Shown here one piece after another: positions 35,987-44,481 of a DNA stretch of 64,000 nt. The position numbers and the translations under genes were made by a program. Within the stretch, counting starts at the first letter, position 1. Each line of letters opens with the position of its first letter. The stretch is from UBA6176 sp032119375 (lineage in GTDB: Bacteria > Verrucomicrobiota > Verrucomicrobiia > Limisphaerales > UBA9464), in the NCBI GenBank assembly GCA_964430505.1, contig CAYSGH010000008.1, positions 26,472 through 90,471 on the forward strand. The letters run 5' to 3'. The notes below the pieces were generated by a model. That model saw nothing but the letters and a program-made list of their open reading frames with translations, was not told where the DNA came from and searched no databases.

Positions 35987-37591
35987 ATGACGTTCCTCCC
36001 GGTCGCACACCGCGAGTTGCTGGCGGCGACGCGTCGTCCGGGGATGCGGCGGGCGCGCGTCTGGACGGCGGTGGTGGCGTCGTTGTTCACGTTGCTGATG
36101 CTCGGGTTCGTGGGGTGGACGGGCGCGGGCGGGCAGGGGGGGCGGTTCGTGTTCGGCGCGTTGTCCTGGGGATGCGCGTTGATGGCGCTTTGGACGGGCG
36201 CGTTCCTCACCTCGGACACGCTCAGCATGGAACGACGCGACGGGACGCTGGGGTTCTTGTTCCTGACCGAGCTGGACGGGCTCGACGTGGTGACGGGCAA
36301 GTTCGCGGCACATGCCCTCAACGCGCTCTACGCGCTGGCAGCGGTGTTCCCGGTCATGGCGATCCCGTGGTTCGTGGGCGGCGTGACGGGCGACGAGTTT
36401 TGGAAGACGACGCTGTCGTTGCTGAACGTGTTGTTCGTGGGCACGACGGCGGGGTTGGCGGCGTCGGCGATGAACGTGCGGCAAGGAGCCGCCGCGTGGA
36501 CGGCCCTGTGGATCACGGCGGTGGTTCACCTCGGGGGGCCGCTGGCGTCGGTAACGTTGGGGCTTGGCCTCGGAGGTGGTTCATGGCTTTGGCCCCGGGC
36601 CTTGTCTCCCGGGATGGCGTTCCTCGTGGCCCGCGACGCCTCGCCGCCCACGGATGGCGGCCCGGGCTTTGGCTCCACCCTGTTGGCGTCCCATGCGGTC
36701 GGGTGGGTGTTCCTTGCGCTGGCCGCATGGCGTGTGCAGGCCGAGTGGCGGTCGTCGGCCGAGGTGCGGGGACAGGGGACGCCGCGAAGGGCGTTGTCGC
36801 GGGCATGGCTGGATCGGGACCCCTTGCGGGCGTGGCTGGACGGCGCTCCCGCCATGCGCCGCGCGGCATGGGCAATATCGGGCATCGCTTCGTTGGCATG
36901 GGTTCTCCTGGCGATCGAATCGGTCACGGCGTGGGGCTCGGAGGCGACGACTTGGATTTTGGGGTGCTCGGTGGTGTTGCGCGGCTTGATGGCATGGGAG
37001 GCGACGGCCTTCCTGTCGGAGGCGCGCCGGGACGGGTCGCTGGAGTTGTTGCTGTCCACGCCGTTGCGGGATGCGGACCTGCGCCGGGCGGTGTCCGAGC
37101 ATGTGCGGGCGCGGTTTGGCGGGCCGTTGGTGTTGATGGGGGTGGCCTGGGTGGGGGTGGCGGTGGTGAAGCTGGACCCCTTCTGGGTGATGCTTCATGG
37201 CATCGGCATGGTGCTGCAATGGATGGCGATGCCTCAGGTGGGCATGTGGTTCGCGCTGACGGAACGTCGTCCGATGGCGGCCTTCGCGAAGACGTTCGGG
37301 CTCGTGACGCTGGCCTCCACGCTCCTCGAGTACGTGTGTTGCATCGGGCTGGCGCTGCCACCCCTCCTGAACGTGTGGGCCTCGAACAAGATGACGTTGT
37401 CCGTGCGCGACATCGTCGCCGGCGTGCGCGGCCGATGGGAACGCCGGGACGGGTGGTGGGTGGCCCAGCCGTTGCAGGGGGGCGATGGCAGCGCCCCGCC
37501 GTGGCGCGACCCGCGTCCGCCGTCCCTGCCGTACCAGAGGCACGCGTCCCGGGGCGGCCGGGAAGCCTCAGATGGGGGCGAGGGCGCCTGA
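35987..37591 (+). CDS. ABC-2-type transporter membrane protein, first of a tandem pair
   Basis: 534 residues, strongly hydrophobic, with about 10-12 membrane helices in two similar halves. Each half carries the loop motif typical of this family: ERRDGTLGFLFLTEL near residue 82 and ARRDGSLELLLSTPL near 346. The N-terminus FLPVAHRELLAATRRPG is the usual cytoplasmic lead-in. The C-terminal about 60 residues are hydrophilic. The family forms the membrane part of ATP-driven exporters, but no ATPase gene is adjacent. The next gene's ATG overlaps this gene's stop (TGATG). Codons are strikingly G-rich compared with ispG or the MFS gene. Confidence 0.8.
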   Translation: MTFLPVAHRELLAATRRPGMRRARVWTAVVASLFTLLMLGFVGWTGAGGQGGRFVFGALSWGCALMALWTGAFLTSDTLSMERRDGTLGFLFLTELDGLDVVTGKFAAHALNALYALAAVFPVMAIPWFVGGVTGDEFWKTTLSLLNVLFVGTTAGLAASAMNVRQGAAAWTALWITAVVHLGGPLASVTLGLGLGGGSWLWPRALSPGMAFLVARDASPPTDGGPGFGSTLLASHAVGWVFLALAAWRVQAEWRSSAEVRGQGTPRRALSRAWLDRDPLRAWLDGAPAMRRAAWAISGIASLAWVLLAIESVTAWGSEATTWILGCSVVLRGLMAWEATAFLSEARRDGSLELLLSTPLRDADLRRAVSEHVRARFGGPLVLMGVAWVGVAVVKLDPFWVMLHGIGMVLQWMAMPQVGMWFALTERRPMAAFAKTFGLVTLASTLLEYVCCIGLALPPLLNVWASNKMTLSVRDIVAGVRGRWERRDGWWVAQPLQGGDGSAPPWRDPRPPSLPYQRHASRGGREASDGGEGA

Positions 37592-39168
37592 TGCGTCCCG
37601 GACCCGTCATCGAGGCGGAGCTGCGGCAATGGTCGCGAAGGCCTTGGTTGACGTGGAGCCGCGTGGCCGCAGCCGGGCCGTTGTTGGCGCTGTTGATGGG
37701 GATGGGGACGGCGGGGGGGGCGGGCGTGGGCATCGGCACGGGGAGCTTCGGGACGTCCTACTTCAACGCCTGCGTCACCCTCGCCACGCTCATGGCCATG
37801 GTATTCGGGACGCTGGCGACGCTGGACGTCGTGGCGCGCGAGCGACGCGAGGGGACGCTGGACCTGCTGTTCCTGACGCCGTTGGGGTCGCCCGACATCC
37901 TGTTGGGGAAGCTGCTGGCGTCGGGGGCGCTCGTGGGACAGGTGCTGGTGGCGATCCTTCCGGTGGCGGCCATTGGGTTCCTCGCGGGCGGGCCGACGTG
38001 GGCGGACCTGGCATGGGCTGCGGCGGGAATCGTGAACGTCTTGTTTGTGTCGATGGCGATGGGTTTGGCGGCGTCGGCCCGGGCGCGGCATCCGATGTCG
38101 GCGTTGGCGTTGGGGGCTTCAATGGGGTTGGCCGTGCATGTTGGGCTGCCGTGGGTGGCGCATGGGACGTCATGGGTGGGATGGACGCGCGTGGCGCGCG
38201 CCGTGTCCTGGCTGGCACCGGTGTACGAGGTCCGGCCCTGGGACGTGGGGGGTGGATGGCGCCCGGCCTCGGATGCGTGGGCGGGCCTGTTGGCAAGCCA
38301 CGCATTGGGCTGGGCGTTCATCGCGTGGGCGCGGGCCAACCTTGGAAGAAGCGGAAGCGGAGCCCGGCACGGGACGAGCAGCCCGAGTCGGCCACGGGCA
38401 GCGCGTGGGAAGGCGACAGGGACGGGCGAGCAACGGGTGGCGGCGGTGGCGGGGGCGACGGGCTGGGTTCGGTGGCTGGGGCCGATGTCGGCCTGGGGCG
38501 CGGTGGCGGTGCTGGCCTTGGCGTGGACGATTGGCCAGTGGGCAACGGGCGATGCATGGATTCCTGCCGATGACGCCCTGGTATTGCTGGGGTTCGTGGT
38601 GGCCGGGGCGTCGCTGTGGCAGCGGGCGTTGTACGGCTGGGAGGTCACTCGGTTCTTCCATGAGGGGCGGACGTCGGGGCTGCTGGAGCTGTTGATGACC
38701 ACGCCGGTGGGCGGCGACGACTTCATGGCGCGGTTTTGGCGGGAGGCGATGTCGGGTTGGATGGGGCCGTTGATGGCGATCCATGGCGCGGGGTTCGTGG
38801 GAGGCACCGGGCTGGGTATGGCGTCGGACCGGGACCTGGGTTCGGGGTTCTTCCTGGTGCTGATCGTGAACGCGCTGGCGGACGTGTCGCAGTTGTCGGG
38901 ACTGGTGCATGCGGGGGCGTGGATTGGGCTGACGACGCGTTCTTTGACGGTGGCGCTGGCGCGGGTGCTGGTAGGGGTGGTGGCGGTGCCGACGGCGTTG
39001 ATCGGGGTGTGTTGCCTGGGGTTGCCGGTGGGCTTGGTGCAGGGGTGGTATTTCCGCCACCGGATGCGGAACCCGGTGAACGACCTTGCGTCGGGCCTTG
39101 GGCCGCGTTGGACGCCGTTGGATGGCATCCTGCATCCGGTGGAGAGACGGGGGGACGGGCGGGGATGA
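37591..39168 (+). CDS. ABC-2-type transporter membrane protein, second of a tandem pair
   Basis: 525 residues, paralogue of the preceding gene with the same two-half layout: ERREGTLDLLFLTPL near residue 84 and the more degenerate GRTSGLLELLMTTPV near 359. Start EAELRQWSRRPWLTWSRV parallels the partner's N-terminus. About 10-12 helices; a charged linker (about 250-285) separates the halves. The overlap with the previous stop (TGATG) implies coupled translation and probably a heterodimer. Without a local ATPase the energy source and substrate are unknown. Confidence 0.8.
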   Translation: MRPGPVIEAELRQWSRRPWLTWSRVAAAGPLLALLMGMGTAGGAGVGIGTGSFGTSYFNACVTLATLMAMVFGTLATLDVVARERREGTLDLLFLTPLGSPDILLGKLLASGALVGQVLVAILPVAAIGFLAGGPTWADLAWAAAGIVNVLFVSMAMGLAASARARHPMSALALGASMGLAVHVGLPWVAHGTSWVGWTRVARAVSWLAPVYEVRPWDVGGGWRPASDAWAGLLASHALGWAFIAWARANLGRSGSGARHGTSSPSRPRAARGKATGTGEQRVAAVAGATGWVRWLGPMSAWGAVAVLALAWTIGQWATGDAWIPADDALVLLGFVVAGASLWQRALYGWEVTRFFHEGRTSGLLELLMTTPVGGDDFMARFWREAMSGWMGPLMAIHGAGFVGGTGLGMASDRDLGSGFFLVLIVNALADVSQLSGLVHAGAWIGLTTRSLTVALARVLVGVVAVPTALIGVCCLGLPVGLVQGWYFRHRMRNPVNDLASGLGPRWTPLDGILHPVERRGDGRG

Positions 39169-39344
39169 GGTCGATGCGGGGCACCGCGCTTGAGGCGGGA
39201 GGGTGGGGTGGAGTGGGTGAAGCCGACGCGCACAACGCATTCGATCCTCGCGAGAGCGTGGTGGTTTCGATGGCGAACCCCACGTTGCATGGGGGATGCG
39301 GTTTCCGCTCCACGCGGCCGGGGTTGAGGTCGCAAGCTGGCCGC

Positions 39345-41759
39345 ATGGCAAACCAGCGCATCCGCATCCCGTACAACCGGGACATGGGGGAACTTGAGAA
39401 GGTGTTGGCGGGGGTGGAGCGGCCGGGGGAGTTTTTCGTGCAGGGGGCGCTGGAGCTGCCGATGCCGCGGGTGGAGGTGGAGGGCGTGGGCACGTTGTCG
39501 TTTCCGGTGCCTGGGACGCAGGTGGCCGAGGTGATGGCAAAGGCGGCGCGGGCTCCCTACGGGCGCGGGGAGGCGACGCTGATTGACGAGTCGGTTCGCC
39601 GCACGTGGCAGGTGACGGCGGATGGCGTGCGAGTGGGCGGCACGTCGTGGTTGAAGGCGTTCCCGCAAATCCTCGGACGGGTGGTGGCGGGCCTTGGGTG
39701 CGAGGGCGTGCCGGTGACGGCCGAGCTGTACAAGCTGCTCGTGTACGAGGCAGGGGGCTTCTTCAAGGCGCACCGTGACACGGAAAAGACGCCGGGAATG
39801 TTTGGGACTTTGGTGGTCGTGTTGCCGTCGGAACACGAGGGCGGCGAGCTGGTGATCCGACATGGCGGTCAGGAGGCGGTGGTGGACTTGGCGGCGACGG
39901 AGTTCACGGAGGTTCGATTCGCCGCGTTTTATGCCGATTGCGAGCATGAGGTGCGGCCGGTGAGGAAGGGGCATCGCGTGTGCCTGGTGTACAACCTGGT
40001 TCATGCGAGGGATGCGGGCGTGGCGCCGGTCGTGCCCGGATACGTCCAGCAGGCGGAACAGGTGGCTGCCATGATTCGGCGCGCCTTCGGGGGTGCCCAT
40101 CCGCCCCTGAAGCTGGCGTGGCTCCTGGAGCACCAGTACAGCCCGGCCGGGTTGTCGTTTGGGACGTTGAAGGGGGCGGACGCGGCAAGGGGGCAGGTCC
40201 TCCGGGACGCCGCGACGCAGGCGGACTGCGCGGTGCACCTGGGGATTGTCCACATCGAGGAAACGGGAGGAGCCATCCCAAACGACGAAGGGTCCCGGTA
40301 CGGGCGGGGGTCGCGCTGGGGTCGGGAAAGGGAGCTGCACGAGGGTGCGGATGTGCGGGACGACCGCTTCGAGATCATCGAGCCGCAGGAGACGTCCTTG
40401 AAGGTGGATGGCTGGGTCAACGCATCCGGGCGGGCGATGGACTTTGGAGAGTTGCCGGTGGGGGAGAGGGAGTTGATTCCGGCCGGGGCGCTGGACCGGG
40501 AGCCGCCAGACCGGCAACGGCTGATGGAGGCGACGGGCAACGAGGGCGCGACCTATGAACGCTCGTACCACCGCGCGGCCGTCGTGCTGTGGCCGCGCGG
40601 GCGGTTTGTGTCCTTGCTGATGCAGGTGGGCCCATGGTGCGCCGTGCCGCACTTGGAAGAGCGGTTGGATGCGGGCGACGCGGCTGCCGTGGAGGTGGCC
40701 CGGCAAGTTGTCGAGGGCTGGGATGAAGGGATGAACCATGTACGATGGGATCGGCCGGACCCCGGGGTGACGCGGGCGCGGATGCTGCGCGTGCTGACAC
40801 GGCTCGGGGACGCGGCGCTGGTCCGGGCGTTCCTGCCGGTCTTCCTGAATGGGGAGCATGGGACGGACGCCGACGTGGCGGTGCAGGCGATGGAGGTGTT
40901 GGGGGCCGCGGATTCGAGGGAGTCGTTGCTGGCGTTTGTACGGGATGCGTTCCCGGAGCGCCCGGCGGCGGTGGTGCGGTTGCTGGGTGGTTTGGCAGGA
41001 AGGGAGGCTTTCGTTGGGGACACCGCCGCGCGCGAGGTGTTGGGCGCGGCGGCGGTCGTCTTGGTGGAGGCGATTCCCGGGCTGGCGGAGGGGGCGAGGC
41101 GGCACGCTCCAGTGCATGAATGGCTGCGGAGAAAGGAGCCGTTCCTGGAGCCGTCCACGGTGGATGGAGCCCTGGGGTTCCTTGCCGTGGCGGGTGCAAC
41201 CCCGTCCCGCGTCGAGGCCGCGCGGCGCTTCGTCGGGACGGGCTTGATGGAGCCGGTGACGTTGACGGTGCCGGTGCTGGCGCGGATGGACGGGCGCGCC
41301 GCCGGAGCCTGCGCGAGCGACGACGCAGCGCGGTGGCTTTGGAAGGAGGCGGCGGTCGAGTTGCTTGCCCGGAGCGAGTATCCGCCCGTCCCGCCAAAGG
41401 ATTGGCGGCAGGACGTCCGCCTGGGGTGCACCTGCGAGCAGTGCCTCGTGCTCCAGGCCTTCATTCGGGACCCCAACGAACGCGTTCTCCGGATCAAGGC
41501 TGCCCAGCACCGTCGCTCCCATGTGGAGACGGAGGTGACGCGACACCGGCTGGACATGGACTGCACGACCGATGCAACCGGGCGGCCCTTCGCGTTGGTG
41601 TGCGTCAAGAACCGCCAGTCCCACGAGGCCGCCGTTCGCGCCCATGCGGCGGACTGCGCCGCGATGGCGACGTTGCTGCGCTTGATGAAGACGATGCCCG
41701 AGTCCCTTCGCGCGTTGGCGGCGCGCCTGGCGGAGGCGCAGGCGAGAGGCGGGGCTTGA
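39345..41759 (+). CDS. 2-oxoglutarate/Fe(II)-dependent oxygenase with large C-terminal extension
   Basis: 804 residues, no signal peptide. The oxygenase domain occupies about residues 60-225. The metal ligands are His143 and Asp145 (FKAHRDTEKTPGMFGTLVV) and His201 (DCEHEVRPV), with Arg211 (GHRVCLVYNL) positioned to bind 2-oxoglutarate. This matches the prolyl-4-hydroxylase-like core found in many fungal and some bacterial proteins. The remaining about 570 residues look helical and may contain HEAT-like repeats. Near the C-terminus is a cysteine cluster (Cys695, Cys697, Cys700 in LGCTCEQCLVLQAF) followed by a basic, His-containing stretch. Substrate unknown. It follows the permease pair by 176 bp and ends 3 bp from the xseA stop. 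Confidence 0.8.
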   Translation: MANQRIRIPYNRDMGELEKVLAGVERPGEFFVQGALELPMPRVEVEGVGTLSFPVPGTQVAEVMAKAARAPYGRGEATLIDESVRRTWQVTADGVRVGGTSWLKAFPQILGRVVAGLGCEGVPVTAELYKLLVYEAGGFFKAHRDTEKTPGMFGTLVVVLPSEHEGGELVIRHGGQEAVVDLAATEFTEVRFAAFYADCEHEVRPVRKGHRVCLVYNLVHARDAGVAPVVPGYVQQAEQVAAMIRRAFGGAHPPLKLAWLLEHQYSPAGLSFGTLKGADAARGQVLRDAATQADCAVHLGIVHIEETGGAIPNDEGSRYGRGSRWGRERELHEGADVRDDRFEIIEPQETSLKVDGWVNASGRAMDFGELPVGERELIPAGALDREPPDRQRLMEATGNEGATYERSYHRAAVVLWPRGRFVSLLMQVGPWCAVPHLEERLDAGDAAAVEVARQVVEGWDEGMNHVRWDRPDPGVTRARMLRVLTRLGDAALVRAFLPVFLNGEHGTDADVAVQAMEVLGAADSRESLLAFVRDAFPERPAAVVRLLGGLAGREAFVGDTAAREVLGAAAVVLVEAIPGLAEGARRHAPVHEWLRRKEPFLEPSTVDGALGFLAVAGATPSRVEAARRFVGTGLMEPVTLTVPVLARMDGRAAGACASDDAARWLWKEAAVELLARSEYPPVPPKDWRQDVRLGCTCEQCLVLQAFIRDPNERVLRIKAAQHRRSHVETEVTRHRLDMDCTTDATGRPFALVCVKNRQSHEAAVRAHAADCAAMATLLRLMKTMPESLRALAARLAEAQARGGA

Positions 41760-41762
41760 GGC

Positions 41763-43172
41763 CTAAGGGCTTTCCACCCGCGTGACCACCCCGTGCACCG
41801 TCCCTTGGGCGAGGCGCGTGGCCACTCGTTGGCCGGCCTGCAAGGTGGCCGCGTCCCGCACCACCTCGCCCGTGTCGGCGTTCGTCGTGATGGAATAGCC
41901 GCGGTCGAGCACGGACTGCGGCGACAGCAGGCGGAGCCGCTCGGCAAACCCTGCGACGGCGTCGGACTTGCGCCTGCGTCCCTGGGCGGCCGCCAGGGTC
42001 AGCCGCCGCCGAAGGTCCTCCAGGCGCAGGCGTTCGCGCATGATGCGTTCCATGGGTCGCGAGCCCGCGAGGCGGCGCGCGGCGGATTCCATCCGCTGGC
42101 CCGCGTCCCGCCGTGCGCGCTGCGTGGCCCTTCGCATCGATTCCAGGACGTCGTCCAACCGCTGTCCTTGGGCCTCCAGAAGGCGTCGTGGATGCAGCCG
42201 CGCCAGCCGGCGTTCGAGGGCGGTCGCCGCGTCCGAGCGCGCCTCCCATTCCTGCCACGCCAGCCGTGGCATCCGCCCGGCGATGTCCGACACCTGCGCG
42301 GCGGCGGCGACGTAGCCGGCCGTCAGCAACTCGGCCGCCGCGCTGGGCGTGGCCGCCCGAAGGTCCGCCACGAAGTCCGAGATGGTGAAGTCGATCTCGT
42401 GCCCGATGGCAGACACCACGGGGACGTGGGATGCGGCGATGGCGCGGGCGAGGGCCTCGTCGTTGAACGCCCAGAGGTCCTCCAGGCTGCCGCCGCCACG
42501 CGTCACGAGGAGGACATCGACGGCCGCGCCGGTGTTGCGCCAGCGGTTGAGAAGCTCGATGCCGGCCGCGATCTCCCGCGCCGCGCCGGCGCCCTGAACG
42601 CGGGCCGAGACCAGCCACAGGTCCATCCCGCAATAACGCCGCCCGATCACGTGCAACACGTCGCGGAGGGCCGCGCCGGCCAGCGAGGTCACGATCCCCA
42701 CGCCCCGCGGGTAGGCGGGGATGGGGCGCTTTCGGGCGGCATCGAATAACCCTTCCGCCGCCAGCCGCTTCTTCAGCTCCTCAAAGGCCGCCTGCAATGC
42801 GCCCACGCCCTCGGCTTCCACGGCCGACACGCGCAGTTGGTACTGGCCGCGCGCCTCGTACACCGTGAGGGCTCCTTCGAGCACCACGCTGGCTCCATCC
42901 CGCAACGCCCCGCGACCCGCCGCCGCCTGCCCCCGAAACAGGACGCAGTTCAACGCCGCGCCCGCGTCCTTCAGGACGAAGTACGCATGGCCCGAGGGTT
43001 GCAGCCGATGGTTGGAGACCTCGCCCCGCACGCGCACCGACGCGAACCCGCCCTCGACGGCGTCCTTCACCCGCGCCGTCAACTCGGTGACCGTCGCGGC
43101 CGGGCGGCCCGTGCGCGACGGCCCGAACAGGTCGCCCCCGAGGTCCCATTGGGATGTCGCCTTGCGTGGCAT
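41763..43172 (-). CDS. xseA: Exodeoxyribonuclease VII large subunit
   Basis: 469 residues. N-terminal OB-fold domain (about 25-125: VRVRGEVSNHRLQPSGHAYFVLKD), then the catalytic domain with RGVGIVTSLAGAALRDV, TRGGGSLEDLWAFNDE and PVVSAIGHEIDFTISDFVADLRAATPSAAAEL, all diagnostic of XseA. A long coiled-coil-rich region follows, and then the C-terminal QSVLDRGYSIT motif. Degrades single-stranded DNA together with XseB; no xseB is adjacent. It lies 18 bp downstream of the methyltransferase gene on the same strand, so the two are probably cotranscribed. Confidence 0.96.
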   Translation of the reverse strand: MPRKATSQWDLGGDLFGPSRTGRPAATVTELTARVKDAVEGGFASVRVRGEVSNHRLQPSGHAYFVLKDAGAALNCVLFRGQAAAGRGALRDGASVVLEGALTVYEARGQYQLRVSAVEAEGVGALQAAFEELKKRLAAEGLFDAARKRPIPAYPRGVGIVTSLAGAALRDVLHVIGRRYCGMDLWLVSARVQGAGAAREIAAGIELLNRWRNTGAAVDVLLVTRGGGSLEDLWAFNDEALARAIAASHVPVVSAIGHEIDFTISDFVADLRAATPSAAAELLTAGYVAAAAQVSDIAGRMPRLAWQEWEARSDAATALERRLARLHPRRLLEAQGQRLDDVLESMRRATQRARRDAGQRMESAARRLAGSRPMERIMRERLRLEDLRRRLTLAAAQGRRRKSDAVAGFAERLRLLSPQSVLDRGYSITTNADTGEVVRDAATLQAGQRVATRLAQGTVHGVVTRVESP

Positions 43173-43190
43173 GGCGATGGCGGGCGCGGA

Positions 43191-44393
43191 TCAGCGGGCG
43201 ACCTCGTAGGCGAACCCCTTGAGGTATTCCGTCTCCGGCACGGCCGGGAGCACGGGATGGTCCGGCGACTGCCCGAAGGCGGCGACGCGGCGCAGGACCT
43301 TGCGGACGTCGAAGGCGGCGGCCTGCACGACGTCCTCGAACAACCGTCCGTCCACGTGGTGCGAGCAACAGAACGTGGCCAGCACGCCGCCGGGCCGCAG
43401 GAGCTTCAATGCCCGCAGGTGGATTTCCTTGTAGCCGCGCAGGGCGTCGGGAACGGCGGCCCGGCTGCGCGTGAACGAAGGCGGGTCCAGGATGATGAGG
43501 TCGAACCGCGGCACGACCCGCTCGTTCTTGGCCACGAGCGTCTGCGCCTTCAGCCAATCGAACACGTTCCCCGTCTCGAAGCGCGTGCGCTCGGCCAGCC
43601 CGTTCGCCGCCGCGTTGGCCGTCGCCGCTGCCACGGCCTCGGCCGACTGGTCGATCCCGAGCACCGAGCGCGCCCCGGCGCGGGCCGCGTGCAGGCTGAA
43701 CCCGCCAAGGAAGCTGAAGCAGTCGAGCACGTCGGCGTCCTTGGCCCAGCGCGACACGGCGTCGTAGTTCCCCTGTTGGTCGAGGTACAACCCGGTCTTG
43801 TGGCCGCCTCCCTCGGGCAGCCGGAACTCCAGGCCGTTCAGCCGCGCCCGGAGCGGCCCGGGATCCTGTCCGGCCAGCAAGCCGGCGCTGTCCGCCAGGC
43901 CCTCGAAGCGGCGCGACGCCATGTCGTTGCGCTCCAGGATGGCCCGCGGCGACAACAGCTCCTGCAGCACGGACGCGAGCTGCTTCTTCCGTTGGTCCAT
44001 GCCCAGCGCCGACGTCTGCAACACCACGACGTCCTCGTACAGGTCCGCGATCACGCCCGACAACTGGTCGCCCTCGGAGTTGACGATGCGGAACGAGGTG
44101 GCTGCCGGCATGTACCGGCGCCGCAGCGCCAGCGCCTCCCGGATGCGACCGAGGAAGAAGCCGCGGTCGATCTCCTCGCGCTCGGCGGACAAGACGCGGA
44201 CCCGGATGCGGGACTCGGCGTTGAACAAGCCGACGCCCAGGAACCGCTGGCGATGGTCCTTGAGCTGCACGACGTCGCCGTTGCCCGGCGGATGCGTCAC
44301 GCGAAGCACCGATCCCTCGTACACCCATGGGTGTCCCGAGATGATGCGGTCGGCCTCGCCCGGCTTCAGATAGACTGTCGGCAATTGTTCCAT
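43191..44393 (-). CDS. Class I rRNA large-subunit methyltransferase (RlmI-like)
   Basis: 400 residues. N-terminal PUA domain (about 1-75: YLKPGEADRIISGHPWVYEGSV), a middle EEHEE-like domain, then a SAM-dependent Rossmann methyltransferase domain with LDCFSFLGGFSLHAARAGA (SAM motif I) and FDLIILDPPSFTRS (catalytic DPPSF motif). These features define the RlmI family, which makes 5-methylcytosine in 23S rRNA; the exact target is inferred. ATG 44393 is chosen by the conserved PUA start. The gene lies between the sugar permease gene (88 bp upstream) and xseA (18 bp downstream). Confidence 0.92.
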   Translation of the reverse strand: MEQLPTVYLKPGEADRIISGHPWVYEGSVLRVTHPPGNGDVVQLKDHRQRFLGVGLFNAESRIRVRVLSAEREEIDRGFFLGRIREALALRRRYMPAATSFRIVNSEGDQLSGVIADLYEDVVVLQTSALGMDQRKKQLASVLQELLSPRAILERNDMASRRFEGLADSAGLLAGQDPGPLRARLNGLEFRLPEGGGHKTGLYLDQQGNYDAVSRWAKDADVLDCFSFLGGFSLHAARAGARSVLGIDQSAEAVAAATANAAANGLAERTRFETGNVFDWLKAQTLVAKNERVVPRFDLIILDPPSFTRSRAAVPDALRGYKEIHLRALKLLRPGGVLATFCCSHHVDGRLFEDVVQAAAFDVRKVLRRVAAFGQSPDHPVLPAVPETEYLKGFAYEVAR

Positions 44394-44481
44394 GATTGAG
44401 TTCTTGCTCGTCACGACAAGGTAGCCCGCGCATGCCCCTTGAGGCACGGCATTTCACGGGCGGTGTCGGACTCCGGGAGGG

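Noticed and set aside
35927..36008. Longer N-terminal extensions for the antitoxin (to 36008) and the first permease (from 35927)
   Set aside because: The extensions overlap one another on opposite strands and lack conserved sequence; the AbrB fold and the permease lead-in start at 35816 and 35987.
37758..41645. Minus-strand open frame of 1295 codons opposite the permease and oxygenase genes
   Set aside because: Arg/His/Pro-rich, no recognisable domain, and antisense to genes with clear family motifs.
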